A DNA stretch of 64,000 nucleotides from Lachnospiraceae bacterium (GCA_015258065.1 JABZIZ010000008.1:8686-72685), one strand, 5' to 3'. Positions 53,774-63,185 are shown, numbered from the stretch's first letter. Notes: a model not told the origin generated them from the letters alone. Program-made: numbers and translations.

Positions 53774-54256
53774 ATGAGTAATTTGGGACTGTTTTTTGCA
53801 ATCTTAGGCGCTGCTCTGGCAGCATTACTGGCAGGTGCCGGCTCTGCAAGAGGCGTCGGTATGGCAGGACAGGCGGCAGCAGGCGTGGTGACGGATCAGC
53901 CGAATATGTTCGGACGCGTCCTTATTCTGCAGCTGCTTCCCGGTACCCAGGGAATTTACGGACTGCTGATTGCTTTCGTGGCGATGAATAACATGGGTGT
54001 CATCGGCGGCGCACCGGATGCCAAGATGACGCTGCTCAAGGGACTGGCTTATCTGGGAGCCTGCCTGCCGATGGCGTTTGTCGGCTACATTTCCGCCATC
54101 AGCCAGGCAAAGGCATCGATTGCATCGATTGCGCTGGTATCCAAGAGACCGGATCAGTTCGGTAAGTCCATGCTGTTCCCCGCCATGGTTGAGACCTACG
54201 CCATCTTCGCACTGCTGATTTCCATCCTGGCAATCAACGGAGTCGCTGCGCTGTAA
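53774..54256 (+). CDS. ntpK: V-type ATPase proteolipid subunit K (rotor ring)
   Basis: A 160-residue four-helix, duplicated-hairpin proteolipid that builds the rotor ring. Hairpin 1 has LPGTQGIYG (T58, Q59), hairpin 2 has SQAKAS (Q111) and PAMVETYAIF with E140. These match the Na+ ligands of Enterococcus hirae NtpK, while hairpin 1 has no acidic ion-binding residue. Each subunit should therefore carry one Na+ site. Na+ specificity is deduced from the residues. GGAGG 9 nt before ATG. Confidence 0.95.
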   Translation: MSNLGLFFAILGAALAALLAGAGSARGVGMAGQAAAGVVTDQPNMFGRVLILQLLPGTQGIYGLLIAFVAMNNMGVIGGAPDAKMTLLKGLAYLGACLPMAFVGYISAISQAKASIASIALVSKRPDQFGKSMLFPAMVETYAIFALLISILAINGVAAL

Positions 54257-54287
54257 GAAGTGAGGGTATCACCATAAGGAGAAGAAC

Positions 54288-54881
54288 ATGGCAGGATTAG
54301 ATAAAATCATCGGGGAGATCCACGCGGAATCCGATGGCCTGATCAGGGAAGTGTTAGACCGGGCACAAAAAGAAGCCGCGCAAATAAGGTCGGAAGCGGA
54401 GAAGAAAGCCGGTGATTCGGTGGAACGTATCCGCAGAGAATCCGACGCCCGCCTTGCCGATTCCAAATCCCGTGCACAGTCCGCAGCAGCCCTGACAAAG
54501 AGACAGCTTCTTCTGCAGGAAAAGCAGAACCTGATCGGCGAGGTGCTGGAGAAGGCAAAGGAAACCTTCCTCGCGCTTCCGGAAGCGGAATATTTTGACA
54601 CACTGCTGGCACTGTTAAAAAAGAATGCGCTTTCGGAACAGGGAGAAATCCTCCTGAACGAAAGGGACAGGAAGAGACTCCCGGCAGACTTTGAAAAGAA
54701 AGCGGAGGAGGCAGCAAAGGCAAAAGGCGGCTCTCTTCGCATTTCAGAAAAGACGAGAGAGATCGACGGCGGATTGATTCTGGTATACGAGGGAATTGAG
54801 CAGAATTGTTCGGTGGATGCACTGTTTGAAACCAATATCGAAATGCTTCAGGACAAGATTCAAAATATTTTATTTGCGTAG
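54288..54881 (+). CDS. ntpE: V-type ATPase subunit E
   Basis: A 197-residue peripheral stalk subunit. A long N-terminal helix (residues ~8-95, EVLDRAQKEAAQIRSEAEKK) should form a coiled coil with the G/H-like subunit, and a C-terminal alpha/beta domain (GEILLNERDRKRLP, GGLILVYEGIEQNCSVDALFE) binds the catalytic head. Standard length and position. Strong ATAAGGAGAAG ribosome site 31 bp after ntpK. Confidence 0.94.
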   Translation: MAGLDKIIGEIHAESDGLIREVLDRAQKEAAQIRSEAEKKAGDSVERIRRESDARLADSKSRAQSAAALTKRQLLLQEKQNLIGEVLEKAKETFLALPEAEYFDTLLALLKKNALSEQGEILLNERDRKRLPADFEKKAEEAAKAKGGSLRISEKTREIDGGLILVYEGIEQNCSVDALFETNIEMLQDKIQNILFA

Positions 54882-54914
54882 ATGTCCGTGCAGGCAAAAG
54901 AAAGGCGACGACGA

Positions 54915-55886
54915 ATGGCGAATGATTATATCTATGCGGTAGCGCGTGTGAGGGGGAAGGAGCTGCAGCTTTTACCCGGTTCCTTCATCGAATCGCTCGC
55001 GTCCGCAAAAAGCTATGAAGAAGCCCTGCGTCTTTTGGCAGATCACGGATGGGGAGACGGAAAAGAAGAACCGAAGGAGATCCTCCGGGGGGAAAGAGAC
55101 AAGACCTGGGAGTTTATCCGGGAATTGGTGAAGGACGATCTGTCCGTCTTCGATGTCTTCCTCTATGCAAACGATTATCACAACCTCAAGGCGGCAGTGA
55201 AAGAGGCCGCTTCTGGCAAAGAGCAGGAGGGAATCTACCTCCCGGCGGATCAGTGTACCATCGATCCGGAAAAGCTTGCCACAGCCATGCGGGAGCACGA
55301 TTATGAAGCGCTTCCGGAAGAGATGAGAGAGGTTGCGAAAGAAGCGTTTGAAACACTGCTGCATACCGGAGACGGGCAGTTGTGCGATGTGATCATCGAC
55401 AGGGCGGCACTGATCAAAATAGGAAAAGCCGGAAAGGCTTCCGGAAATGAGATTTTACAGAAATACGGCGAACTGACGGTGGCGAGTGCAGATATCAAAA
55501 CAGCCATCCGGGCCAACCGCACCGGAAAGGATCTGCAGTTCTTAACCAGGGCGCTTGCACCCTGTGACAGCCTGGATGTGGAAGATCTTGCAAAGGCGGC
55601 AGCAGAGTCTCTGGATGCGATTTATGAATATCTGGATCGCACGCCTTATGCGGATGCAGTGCCTGAAATCCGCAAATCTCCAACCGCCTTCGAGCGCTGG
55701 TGTGATGATACTGTCATCAGAAGCATGAGACCTGAAATTCATAATCCTTTCGGAATCGGGCCGCTTGCAGCATATCTGATCGCCAGGGAAAATGAAATCA
55801 AAACGGTGAGAATCATTCTTTCGGGCAAACTAAACGAGCTGCCGGAAGAGTCCATCCGGGAAAGGGTAAGGGAAATGTATGTATAA
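54915..55886 (+). CDS. ntpC: V-type ATPase subunit C (central stalk d-type)
   Basis: A 323-residue all-helical funnel subunit that couples the central shaft to the rotor ring. The start is taken as ATG 54915 (MANDYIYAVARVRGKELQLL), the usual family N-terminus, rather than ATG 54882, which directly follows the ntpE stop and has no ribosome site. KDDLSVFDVFLYANDYHNLK and AYLIARENEIKTVRIILSGK are typical family segments. Its stop overlaps the start of the subunit F gene by 8 bp. Confidence 0.93.
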   Translation: MANDYIYAVARVRGKELQLLPGSFIESLASAKSYEEALRLLADHGWGDGKEEPKEILRGERDKTWEFIRELVKDDLSVFDVFLYANDYHNLKAAVKEAASGKEQEGIYLPADQCTIDPEKLATAMREHDYEALPEEMREVAKEAFETLLHTGDGQLCDVIIDRAALIKIGKAGKASGNEILQKYGELTVASADIKTAIRANRTGKDLQFLTRALAPCDSLDVEDLAKAAAESLDAIYEYLDRTPYADAVPEIRKSPTAFERWCDDTVIRSMRPEIHNPFGIGPLAAYLIARENEIKTVRIILSGKLNELPEESIRERVREMYV

Positions 55887-56199
55887 GATTGCGGTCATGG
55901 GTTCTCAGGACAGCATCTACGGTTTCGCTACCCTGGGGATGAGCATTTATCCCTATACGGACGGTGCGGAGGCGGCCAAGAAGCTAAGAGAACTGGCGGA
56001 AAACGATTTTGCGATTATCTATGTGACCGAAGAACTGGCGGCAAAGATGCCGAATGAAATTGCACGTTTCAGGGAAGAAATGTTGCCGGCGATTATTCTG
56101 ATTCCGGGTGTTTCCGGAAATACCGGAGAAGGAATTTCCGGCGTAAAGAAGTCGGTGGAACAGGCGGTCGGATCAGATATCCTCTTCGGAAATGAGTGA
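55879..56199 (+). CDS. ntpG: V-type ATPase subunit F
   Basis: A 106-residue central-stalk subunit with a Rossmann-like fold: MYKIAVMGSQDSIYGFATLG, DFAIIYVTEELAAKMP, and ILIPGVSGNTGEGISGVKKSVEQAVG. It binds subunit D in the rotor. It corresponds to ntpG of E. hirae (F in V/A nomenclature). Translation is coupled to ntpC by overlap. Confidence 0.94.
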   Translation: MYKIAVMGSQDSIYGFATLGMSIYPYTDGAEAAKKLRELAENDFAIIYVTEELAAKMPNEIARFREEMLPAIILIPGVSGNTGEGISGVKKSVEQAVGSDILFGNE

Positions 56200-56230
56200 A
56201 AAGCGTTAGACAAGGTAAAGGAGTAAGCGC

Positions 56231-57997
56231 ATGAGCACAGGAACAATCAAAAAAATTGCAGGCCCGCTGGTAATCGCCAGAGGAATGGGCGATGCAAATA
56301 TGTATGACGTTGTTCGTGTCAGCGAGCAGCGCCTGATTGGAGAGATCATCGAGATGCATGGCGATCAGGCCTCCATTCAGGTATATGAGGAAACAGCGGG
56401 TCTGGCACCCGGCCAGCCGGTGGAATCCACGGGCGTCCCCATGAGCGTGGAGCTGGGCCCCGGTCTGATTGGAAGCATCTATGACGGGATCCAGAGGCCG
56501 CTTGACGACATCATGACGGCAACGGGCAGCAACAATCTGCAGCGCGGTGTGGAAGTACCGGCGTTAAAGAGAGATAAGGTTTGGCATTTTGTACCGGTCG
56601 CGAAGGTCGGTGACGAAGTGGTGGCGGGCGACGTTCTGGGAACCGTCCAGGAGACGGCTGTCGTTACGCAGAAAATCATGGTGCCGTATGGCATGAAGGG
56701 AACGGTTGAAGCCATCGCGGAGGGCGACTTCAAGATCACGGATAACATTGCGAAGCTTCGCACGAAGGACGGCGTGAAAGAGGTCGGTCTGATGCAGAGA
56801 TGGCCGGTCAGAAGAGAGCGTCCCTACAAAGAGAAGCTGTCTCCGGACGTGCCCCTGATTACCGGACAGAGAGTCATTGACACCCTCTTCCCGATTGCAA
56901 AGGGAGGTGTAGCGGCGGTTCCCGGTCCTTTCGGATCCGGAAAAACGGTGGTACAGCACCAGCTGGCAAAATGGGCGGAAGCGGATATTGTCGTCTACAT
57001 CGGCTGCGGAGAGCGCGGAAATGAGATGACGGACGTATTGAACGAGTTTCCAGAGTTGAAGGATCCCAAGACCGGCGAGTCTCTGATGCAAAGAACCGTG
57101 CTGATTGCCAATACGTCGGATATGCCGGTGGCGGCACGAGAAGCCAGTATCTATACCGGGATCACGATTGCGGAATTCTTCCGTGATATGGGTTATTCCG
57201 TGGCGCTGATGGCAGACTCCACTTCCAGGTGGGCAGAGGCGCTTCGTGAAATGTCGGGACGTCTGGAAGAAATGCCGGGTGAAGAAGGCTATCCCGCCTA
57301 CCTTGGCTCCCGTCTGGCGCAGTTTTATGAGAGAGCGGGTCGTGTGATCGCCCTTGGAGAAGAGGGAAGAGAAGGTTCCCTTTCGGTGATCGGAGCGGTT
57401 TCTCCTGCCGGCGGTGATATTTCCGAGCCCGTCACACAGGCGACGCTGCGTATCGTCAAAGTGTTCTGGAGACTGGATGCCGATCTGGCACATGCCCGTC
57501 ACTTCCCTGCCATCAACTGGCTGGAAAGCTATTCCCTCTATGACAAGCTGGGCGCTTGGTTCAATAAGAATGCAGGGGAAGACTGGATGGAGGAAAAACA
57601 GAGGATTTCCGCCCTGCTCCAGGAAGAAGCTTCCCTTCAGGAAATGGTAAGACTGGTCGGCGAAGATGCGCTGTCTGCACCGGATCGCCTGAAAATGGAG
57701 ACGGCACGCTCCATTCGTGAAGATCTTTTGCAGCAGAACGCGTTTATGGATGAGGATACCTATACCTCGCTGCATAAGCAGTATAAGCTGATGCATTTGA
57801 TTCTGTCCTTCTACGACATCTGCCAGCAGGCTCTGGAAAAGGGAGCGAATATCGAGAAGCTCGTTTCGATGGAAGTGAGAGAACCGATCGGCCGTTTCAA
57901 GTATACGGCGGAAGATCAGGTGGATACACGTTATAACGAAATCGAGCAGGCGCTGATGAAGGAAGCGGATGACGTTGCCGCAGCGAAGGAAGAATAA
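56231..57997 (+). CDS. ntpA: V-type ATPase catalytic subunit A
   Basis: A 588-residue catalytic subunit. The N-terminal barrel (IKKIAGPLVIARGMGDANMY) is followed by the A-specific non-homologous insert (~110-190), the P-loop GPFGSGKTVVQHQ (residues ~231-243), GCGERGNEMTDVL with the catalytic glutamate region, ADSTSRWAEALREMSGRLEEMP, and SPAGGDISEPVTQ. It hydrolyses or makes ATP with subunit B in the A3B3 head. Strong AAAGGAG ribosome site. Confidence 0.97.
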   Translation: MSTGTIKKIAGPLVIARGMGDANMYDVVRVSEQRLIGEIIEMHGDQASIQVYEETAGLAPGQPVESTGVPMSVELGPGLIGSIYDGIQRPLDDIMTATGSNNLQRGVEVPALKRDKVWHFVPVAKVGDEVVAGDVLGTVQETAVVTQKIMVPYGMKGTVEAIAEGDFKITDNIAKLRTKDGVKEVGLMQRWPVRRERPYKEKLSPDVPLITGQRVIDTLFPIAKGGVAAVPGPFGSGKTVVQHQLAKWAEADIVVYIGCGERGNEMTDVLNEFPELKDPKTGESLMQRTVLIANTSDMPVAAREASIYTGITIAEFFRDMGYSVALMADSTSRWAEALREMSGRLEEMPGEEGYPAYLGSRLAQFYERAGRVIALGEEGREGSLSVIGAVSPAGGDISEPVTQATLRIVKVFWRLDADLAHARHFPAINWLESYSLYDKLGAWFNKNAGEDWMEEKQRISALLQEEASLQEMVRLVGEDALSAPDRLKMETARSIREDLLQQNAFMDEDTYTSLHKQYKLMHLILSFYDICQQALEKGANIEKLVSMEVREPIGRFKYTAEDQVDTRYNEIEQALMKEADDVAAAKEE

Positions 57998-58008
57998 GGA
58001 GGAACGAA

Positions 58009-59382
58009 ATGCCGAAAGAGTATAGAACCATACAAGAGGTGGCCGGTCCTCTGATGCTCGTACGCGGAGTGGAAGATGTCGCGTATGACGAACTCGGTGA
58101 GATTGAACTGGCAAACGGCGAACGTCGTCGCTGCCGGGTTCTGGAAATCGATGATGGAAATGCGCTGGTGCAGTTGTTTGAATCTTCCACCGGTATCAAT
58201 CTAGAGTCCTCCAAGGTGCGTTTCCTTGGCAGGAGCATGGAGTTGGGTGTTTCGGAGGATATGCTCTCCCGTGTCTTTGACGGACTGGGCAGACCGATCG
58301 ACGGCGGTCCGGAAATCCTTCCGGAAGAGCGACGGGATGTCGCAGGTCTGGCCATGAACCCCGCAGCCAGAGCTTATCCGGAAGAGTTTATCCAGACGGG
58401 AGTGTCTGCGATTGACGGATTGAACACGCTGGTCAGGGGACAGAAATTACCGATTTTCTCGGCAGCGGGACTTCCGCACGCAGAACTGGCGGCGCAGATT
58501 GCCAGACAGGCCAAGGTGGTCGGGACGCAGGAACCTTTCGCCGTCGTCTTTGCCGCAATGGGAATTACCTTTGAGGAATCCAACTACTTTATCGAGTCCT
58601 TTAAAGAAACCGGCGCCATCGACCGAACGGTGTTGTTCATCAATCTGGCAAATGACCCGGCGGTAGAACGTATTGCAACGCCCAAGATGGCGTTGACCGC
58701 AGCGGAGTTTTTGGCATTTGAAAAGGGCATGCACGTCCTGGTCATTCTGACGGATATCACCAACTATGCGGACGCTCTGCGTGAAATCTCCGCCGCAAGA
58801 AAAGAAGTGCCCGGACGCCGTGGTTATCCCGGATATATGTATACGGATCTGGCGACGATGTATGAACGCGCCGGCAGACAGAAGGGCAAAAAGGGATCGA
58901 TCACAATGATTCCGATCCTGACCATGCCGGAAGGCGATATCACTCACCCGATCCCCGATCTGACCGGATACATTACGGAGGGACAGGTGATTCTGTCCAG
59001 AGATCTGTACCAGAAGGGAATTCAGCCCCCGATCGACGTGCTTCCGTCTCTGTCGCGTTTGAAGGATAAGGGAATCGGCGCAGGCAAGACCCGTGAGGAT
59101 CATGCCAACACCATGAACCAGCTGTTCGCAGCTTATGCAAGAGGAAAAGATGCGAAAGAGTTGATGATCATTCTGGGTGAAGCGGCGTTAACCGATATCG
59201 ATAAGTTGTATGCGAAGTTTGCGGATGAATTTGAGAAAGTCTATGTCTCTCAAGGCTTCCGCACAGACAGAAGCATACAGGAGACGCTGGACATTGGCTG
59301 GGATCTGCTCCGCATCCTGCCGAGGACGGAACTCAAACGAATCAAGGATGAATATCTGGATCGTTACTATGATAAAAAATGA
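58009..59382 (+). CDS. ntpB: V-type ATPase regulatory subunit B
   Basis: A 457-residue non-catalytic nucleotide-binding subunit. It begins KEYRTIQEVAGPLMLVRGVE. At the P-loop position it reads SAAGLPHAELAAQIARQA, the normal B-subunit form without GKT, followed by FAAMGITFEESNYFIESF and LATMYERAGRQKGKKGSIT. It completes the A3B3 hexamer. AATAAGGAGGAACG ribosome site, 11 bp after ntpA. Confidence 0.97.
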   Translation: MPKEYRTIQEVAGPLMLVRGVEDVAYDELGEIELANGERRRCRVLEIDDGNALVQLFESSTGINLESSKVRFLGRSMELGVSEDMLSRVFDGLGRPIDGGPEILPEERRDVAGLAMNPAARAYPEEFIQTGVSAIDGLNTLVRGQKLPIFSAAGLPHAELAAQIARQAKVVGTQEPFAVVFAAMGITFEESNYFIESFKETGAIDRTVLFINLANDPAVERIATPKMALTAAEFLAFEKGMHVLVILTDITNYADALREISAARKEVPGRRGYPGYMYTDLATMYERAGRQKGKKGSITMIPILTMPEGDITHPIPDLTGYITEGQVILSRDLYQKGIQPPIDVLPSLSRLKDKGIGAGKTREDHANTMNQLFAAYARGKDAKELMIILGEAALTDIDKLYAKFADEFEKVYVSQGFRTDRSIQETLDIGWDLLRILPRTELKRIKDEYLDRYYDKK

Positions 59383-59456
59383 CGGGAGAGGGAGGGAAGC
59401 AGGCATAAGAAATCCCCTGCTTCCGCTCCTTTACACCTGTCACCTCGGAGGTAGAG

Positions 59457-60119
59457 ATGGCAACGGTTAATGCAACACGAATGGAGTTAAACCGTCTGAA
59501 GGGGAAACTGAAGACAGCGGTTCGCGGACACAGGCTCTTAAAGGACAAACGGGATGAGCTGATGCGCGAATTTCTGGACCTGGTGCGGGAGAACAAGACC
59601 CTGCGAGAGAAGATGGAGGCAGGACTCAAAGGCGCCAACAAAAATTTCGCACTGGCCAGAAGCACCATGTCGGATGAAACCGTGGAGGTCGCCTTTATGT
59701 CTCCCAAACAGGAAGTAAGCGTGGAAGTGGCAAGCAAGAACGTCATGAGCGTGAACATTCCGCAATTCGAGGCGAAATCCAGAACTTCAGACAGCAATGA
59801 TATCTACTCATACGGCTTTGCCTTTACATCCAGTGATCTGGACGATGCGGTAAAATCCCTCTCCGATCTGCAAAAGGACATGATTCATCTGGCGGAGGTC
59901 GAGAAAAGCTGCCAGCTCATGGCGGCGGAAATCGAGAAGACGAGACGAAGGGTGAATGCGCTGGAGCACGTCATGATTCCGGAGTACCGCAAGAATATCA
60001 AATACATCACCATGAAGCTGGATGAGGCGGAGAGAAGTTCGCAGATCCGACTGATGAAGGTAAAGGATATGATGCTGGAAGAGGCACATCATTATTCCGA
60101 GAAAGAGTCCGCTTCGTAA
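59457..60119 (+). CDS. ntpD: V-type ATPase subunit D (central shaft)
   Basis: A 220-residue central-shaft subunit. Two long coiled-coil helices (NATRMELNRLKGKLKTAVRG at residues ~3-22 onward, and RRVNALEHVMIPEYRKNIKY at ~160-179) are joined by a short beta-hairpin region. The last helix (EERSSQIRLMKVKDMMLEEA-type) is family standard. It turns inside the A3B3 head and transmits torque to subunits F and C. It is the last gene of the operon. Strong CTCGGAGGTAG ribosome site. Confidence 0.95.
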   Translation: MATVNATRMELNRLKGKLKTAVRGHRLLKDKRDELMREFLDLVRENKTLREKMEAGLKGANKNFALARSTMSDETVEVAFMSPKQEVSVEVASKNVMSVNIPQFEAKSRTSDSNDIYSYGFAFTSSDLDDAVKSLSDLQKDMIHLAEVEKSCQLMAAEIEKTRRRVNALEHVMIPEYRKNIKYITMKLDEAERSSQIRLMKVKDMMLEEAHHYSEKESAS

Positions 60120-60164
60120 GACGGCAGAAGAAGAACCACAGAAGGAGAACTGCAGAAGAAGGAA

Positions 60165-60206
60165 GAGGCTCGGAAGAAGAGCCTCGGAAGAAGAGCTTCG
60201 GAAGAA
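60165..60206 (+). repeat. Three 14-bp GA-rich repeats after ntpD
   Basis: Units GAGGCTCGGAAGAA, GAGCCTCGGAAGAA and GAGCTTCGGAAGAA start at 60165, 60179 and 60193 in a GA-rich tract just past the ntpD stop. No coding role is apparent. Confidence 0.8.
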
Positions 60207-60260
60207 AAGCGACACTGGAACAAGCCCCACTTAGAAGAAGATCGAATAATGAGATAAAAA

Positions 60261-60293
60261 GGGCCGGCGGAGATTTCTGCCGACTCTTTTTTT
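60261..60293 (+). terminator. Intrinsic terminator of the V-ATPase operon
   Basis: A GC-rich hairpin built on CGGC / GCCG (60261-60286, with a short bulge) followed by seven T (60287-60293). It lies ~140 bp past ntpD. Confidence 0.78.
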
Positions 60294-60451
60294 CTACGGA
60301 ATCGCGATCAGGATTGTGATTCCGATCGACCATCTTCAGGCTTTTATTTCCAGCGTACTATTTTATGATTGTTTATTCCAGTCGTACCATTTCGGGGTTG
60401 GTTTTATAATAAGCAGCCCGGGACAGCTTGCTTTTCGTTAAATACCGTGTC

Positions 60452-60539
60452 ACTTCAAGATTACTTCAATGTCACTTCAATGTCACTTCAAAGTCAACTT
60501 CAATACAACTTCAAAGTCACTTCAAAGAACTTCAAAGTG
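60452..60539 (+). promoter_or_regulatory. Eight ~11-bp direct repeats (ACTTCAAWGTC) upstream of mutS2
   Basis: ACTTCAA occurs at 60452, 60463, 60474, 60485, 60497, 60508, 60519 and 60529, spacings 11, 11, 11, 12, 11, 11 and 10. The consensus is ACTTCAAWGTC. Repeats one helical turn apart are how OmpR/PhoB-type regulators bind (B. subtilis PhoP boxes have a 6-bp core every 11 bp). An OmpR/PhoB-type regulator gene follows mutS2. A simple tandem-repeat expansion is the alternative. Confidence 0.7.
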
Positions 60540-60587
60540 AATTCTCTTCTACCTGCGCAACTTCCATTCATTTCCTGCATCACATTA

Positions 60588-60596
60588 TGGTATGAT
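60588..60596 (+). promoter_or_regulatory. Possible extended -10 promoter for mutS2
   Basis: TGG-TATGAT gives an extended -10 (TG-n-TATGAT) with no good -35. It would start transcription near 60603. A perfect TATAAT at 60405-60410, also without a good -35, is a second candidate and would place the repeat array in the leader. Confidence 0.4.
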
Positions 60597-60730
60597 TGTG
60601 TGGATGCAAACGGAGCGGATGAACGATGATTATGAATGCAAACGAACGCAGCGGTACAGATCCCGCTGAAACGGCATTTATAAGGAACGCATCGATGCGG
60701 GATGATGGTAGCAAACAGAAGGACAGGAAA

Positions 60731-63142
60731 TTGAACGAACGGGTTTTACGCACACTGGAATATGATAAGATCACGGAAAAACTGGCGGCCTTTGCGGATT
60801 CAGCGCCGGGAAAAGAGAGGTGCCTTGCGCTGAAGCCGTCCTGCAGCAGGTACGAAATCAGCAGGACGCTGACGGAAACGGGAGATGCCATTGCCAGGCT
60901 CCTGCGAGGCGGAAACGTTTCGTTTGGCTCCAATCGCGATTTCGGAGAGACCATCGGGGCGCTGAAGATCGGCAGGACGCTGGATATGCGCTCCCTTTTA
61001 CAGATCGCTTCCATGCTGGAAAACTGCGCAAGGGTAAAGGCGTATGGGCAAGGTGTGGACAGTGGTGCGGCGGAGATCAAGAAGGATGCGCTTACGGAAT
61101 ATTTTCTGGCACTGGAGCCGCTGACGCCACTCTCCAAAGAGATCAGACGTTGTATTTTGCAGGAAGATGAAATTGCCCCGGATGCCTCTCCCGCGTTGCG
61201 ACAGATCCGCCGCAATCAGATGCTGGCGGGGGATCGGATTCACGAACAGTTAAACCGGATGGTGACCGGTTCCTGCCGGAATTATCTGCAGGATCCGGTC
61301 ATTACCCTGCGAGGCGACCGGTACTGTCTGCCGGTCAGGGCGGAATACAAGGGACAGGTGCCCGGGATTGTACATGATCTTTCGTCTAGCGGACAGACCC
61401 TCTTCATCGAACCGACCGCCGTTGTGGAATTAAATAATAAGATCCGGGAACTGCAGCTGCAGGAGCAGGCGGAGATCGAGAGGATTCTATCGGAGCTCTC
61501 GCAGGAGGCAGCTGCCTATACCCAGGCTCTTGTCGATAACCAGACCTACCTTACGCTTCTGGATTTTATTTTTGCAAAGGCTTCGTATGCCCTGGAGCTG
61601 GGGGCGCAGATCCCGAAGATTGCGGAAGGTCGCTTTTTTGACCTGAAAAAAGCAAGACATCCGCTCCTGGATCAGAAGAAAGCGGTTCCGATTCATGTTT
61701 ATCTGGGAAAAGAATTTTCTCTCCTCATCATTACCGGTCCCAATACGGGAGGAAAGACCGTAACTCTCAAGACGGCAGGGCTTTTACAGGCGATGGGACA
61801 GGCAGGGTTGGCCATTCCTGCAGAAGAGGATTCCACGCTGTCCATCTTTCGGGAAATTTATGCCGACATCGGCGACGAGCAGTCGATTGAGCAGAATCTT
61901 TCCACCTTTTCGGCACACATGACGAACACGGTGCGGATCTTAAAGGAGGCGGATGAAGACTGTCTCTGTCTCTTCGATGAACTAGGAGCGGGAACCGACC
62001 CGACCGAGGGGGCGGCGCTTGCCATTTCCATCCTGGAGTCTCTTCATACAAGAGGGATCCGGACGATGGCAACCACACACTACAGTGAACTCAAGGTCTA
62101 TGCACTTACCACAGAGGGGGTCAAAAACGCCGGCTGTGAATTTGATGTAGACTCACTTCGCCCGACCTACCGTCTTTTAATCGGGGCGCCGGGCAAGAGC
62201 AATGCATTTGCGATTTCTTCCAGGCTCGGACTGCCTTCTTCCATCATTGAAGCAGCCAGGTCCCACATCGACAAGGACTCTAGGAAGATGGAAGATCTTT
62301 TTGCCGATCTGGAAACGAGCAGGAAAGAGCTGGAAAGAGAGAAGGAAGAAGTCACCCGTTATAAGCAGGAAACGGAAGCATTGAAGGAAAAGCTGGAGAA
62401 GCAGACGAGACAGTTTGATGAAACTGCGGATGATCTGCTGCGGGAGGCAAACGAAGAGGCTGCCCGCATTTTGCTGGAAGCAAAGGAAACGGCGAATGCC
62501 GCCATCAAAGAAATTCGAAAGGGTGGAGGAGAAGGTTTAAGTGCGTTAGAGAGAACCAGAACAAGGCTGAACGAAGCCATTTCAGCAAGGAACGGAGGAA
62601 CGGGCGCACAGAAAAACACTTCTGCCGGGAAAAATCGTACAAAGACTTCCAAGAAGATCTTGAAGCCGGAGCAGCTCCTGCCGGGAACGGAAGTGCTGGT
62701 GAGGGAGAGCGGACTGCGGGGGAGTGTGAATTCCCGTATCGATGTCTCCGGGGATTTGTTTATCATGTGCGGCATTATGCGGATGAAGGTAAACGTGAGG
62801 GACCTCTCACTGGCGGAGGAGAAGCCGACTTCTCTATCTAAAAAGCAAAGAGACTTCTCCGGAAAAGGCGGGCAGATGGATCTGTCCCGCGGGCTGCATA
62901 TTTCTTCCGAGATCAATTTGATCGGAAAGAATTCGGACGATGCCATCGCAGCGCTCGATAAATATCTGGACGACGCCTATCTGGCGCATCTGCACGAGGT
63001 TCGTGTGGTGCACGGAAAAGGGACGGGGACGCTGCGCAAGGCGGTAGGAAATTATCTGAAACACTCCCCTTATGTCAAAAGCTATTCGCTGGGAGAATAC
63101 GGCGAGGGGGATGCGGGAGTGACGATCGTAAAATTTAAATAA
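60731..63142 (+). CDS. mutS2: Endonuclease/ATPase MutS2
   Basis: An 803-residue MutS2 from TTG 60731 (MNERVLRTLEYDKITEKLA), which matches family N-termini and has AAGGA 7 nt upstream; ATG 60626 would add 35 unusual residues. Core domain ~1-280, then ATPase: Walker A GPNTGGKTVTLKT, DEQSIEQNLSTFSAHM, LFDELGAGTDPTEGAAL and TTHYSELK. A coiled coil follows at ~495-600, and the C-terminal Smr nuclease domain has HEVRVVHGKGTGTLRKAV. MutS2 acts in recombination control and, in B. subtilis, on collided ribosomes. It is followed after 43 bp by the response regulator. Confidence 0.95.
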   Translation: MNERVLRTLEYDKITEKLAAFADSAPGKERCLALKPSCSRYEISRTLTETGDAIARLLRGGNVSFGSNRDFGETIGALKIGRTLDMRSLLQIASMLENCARVKAYGQGVDSGAAEIKKDALTEYFLALEPLTPLSKEIRRCILQEDEIAPDASPALRQIRRNQMLAGDRIHEQLNRMVTGSCRNYLQDPVITLRGDRYCLPVRAEYKGQVPGIVHDLSSSGQTLFIEPTAVVELNNKIRELQLQEQAEIERILSELSQEAAAYTQALVDNQTYLTLLDFIFAKASYALELGAQIPKIAEGRFFDLKKARHPLLDQKKAVPIHVYLGKEFSLLIITGPNTGGKTVTLKTAGLLQAMGQAGLAIPAEEDSTLSIFREIYADIGDEQSIEQNLSTFSAHMTNTVRILKEADEDCLCLFDELGAGTDPTEGAALAISILESLHTRGIRTMATTHYSELKVYALTTEGVKNAGCEFDVDSLRPTYRLLIGAPGKSNAFAISSRLGLPSSIIEAARSHIDKDSRKMEDLFADLETSRKELEREKEEVTRYKQETEALKEKLEKQTRQFDETADDLLREANEEAARILLEAKETANAAIKEIRKGGGEGLSALERTRTRLNEAISARNGGTGAQKNTSAGKNRTKTSKKILKPEQLLPGTEVLVRESGLRGSVNSRIDVSGDLFIMCGIMRMKVNVRDLSLAEEKPTSLSKKQRDFSGKGGQMDLSRGLHISSEINLIGKNSDDAIAALDKYLDDAYLAHLHEVRVVHGKGTGTLRKAVGNYLKHSPYVKSYSLGEYGEGDAGVTIVKFK

Positions 63143-63185
63143 AGAGAAAAAGCATTTTGAGGAGGAAATAGAAGGGGAGGAGTGA

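Larger units (their letters stand above)
60120..60730. other. Intergenic region between ntpD and mutS2
   Basis: From left to right it holds GA-rich 14-bp repeats, the V-ATPase terminator, an AT-rich stretch with TATAAT at 60405-60410, the eight-copy 11-bp array, an extended -10 at 60588, and about 100 bp that are open in the mutS2 frame from ATG 60626. That part lies before the preferred start and is probably untranslated. Confidence 0.6.

Noticed and set aside
60452..60539. 11-bp repeats considered as a CRISPR array
   Set aside because: The repeats are far too short, without unique spacers of CRISPR size, and no cas gene is near.
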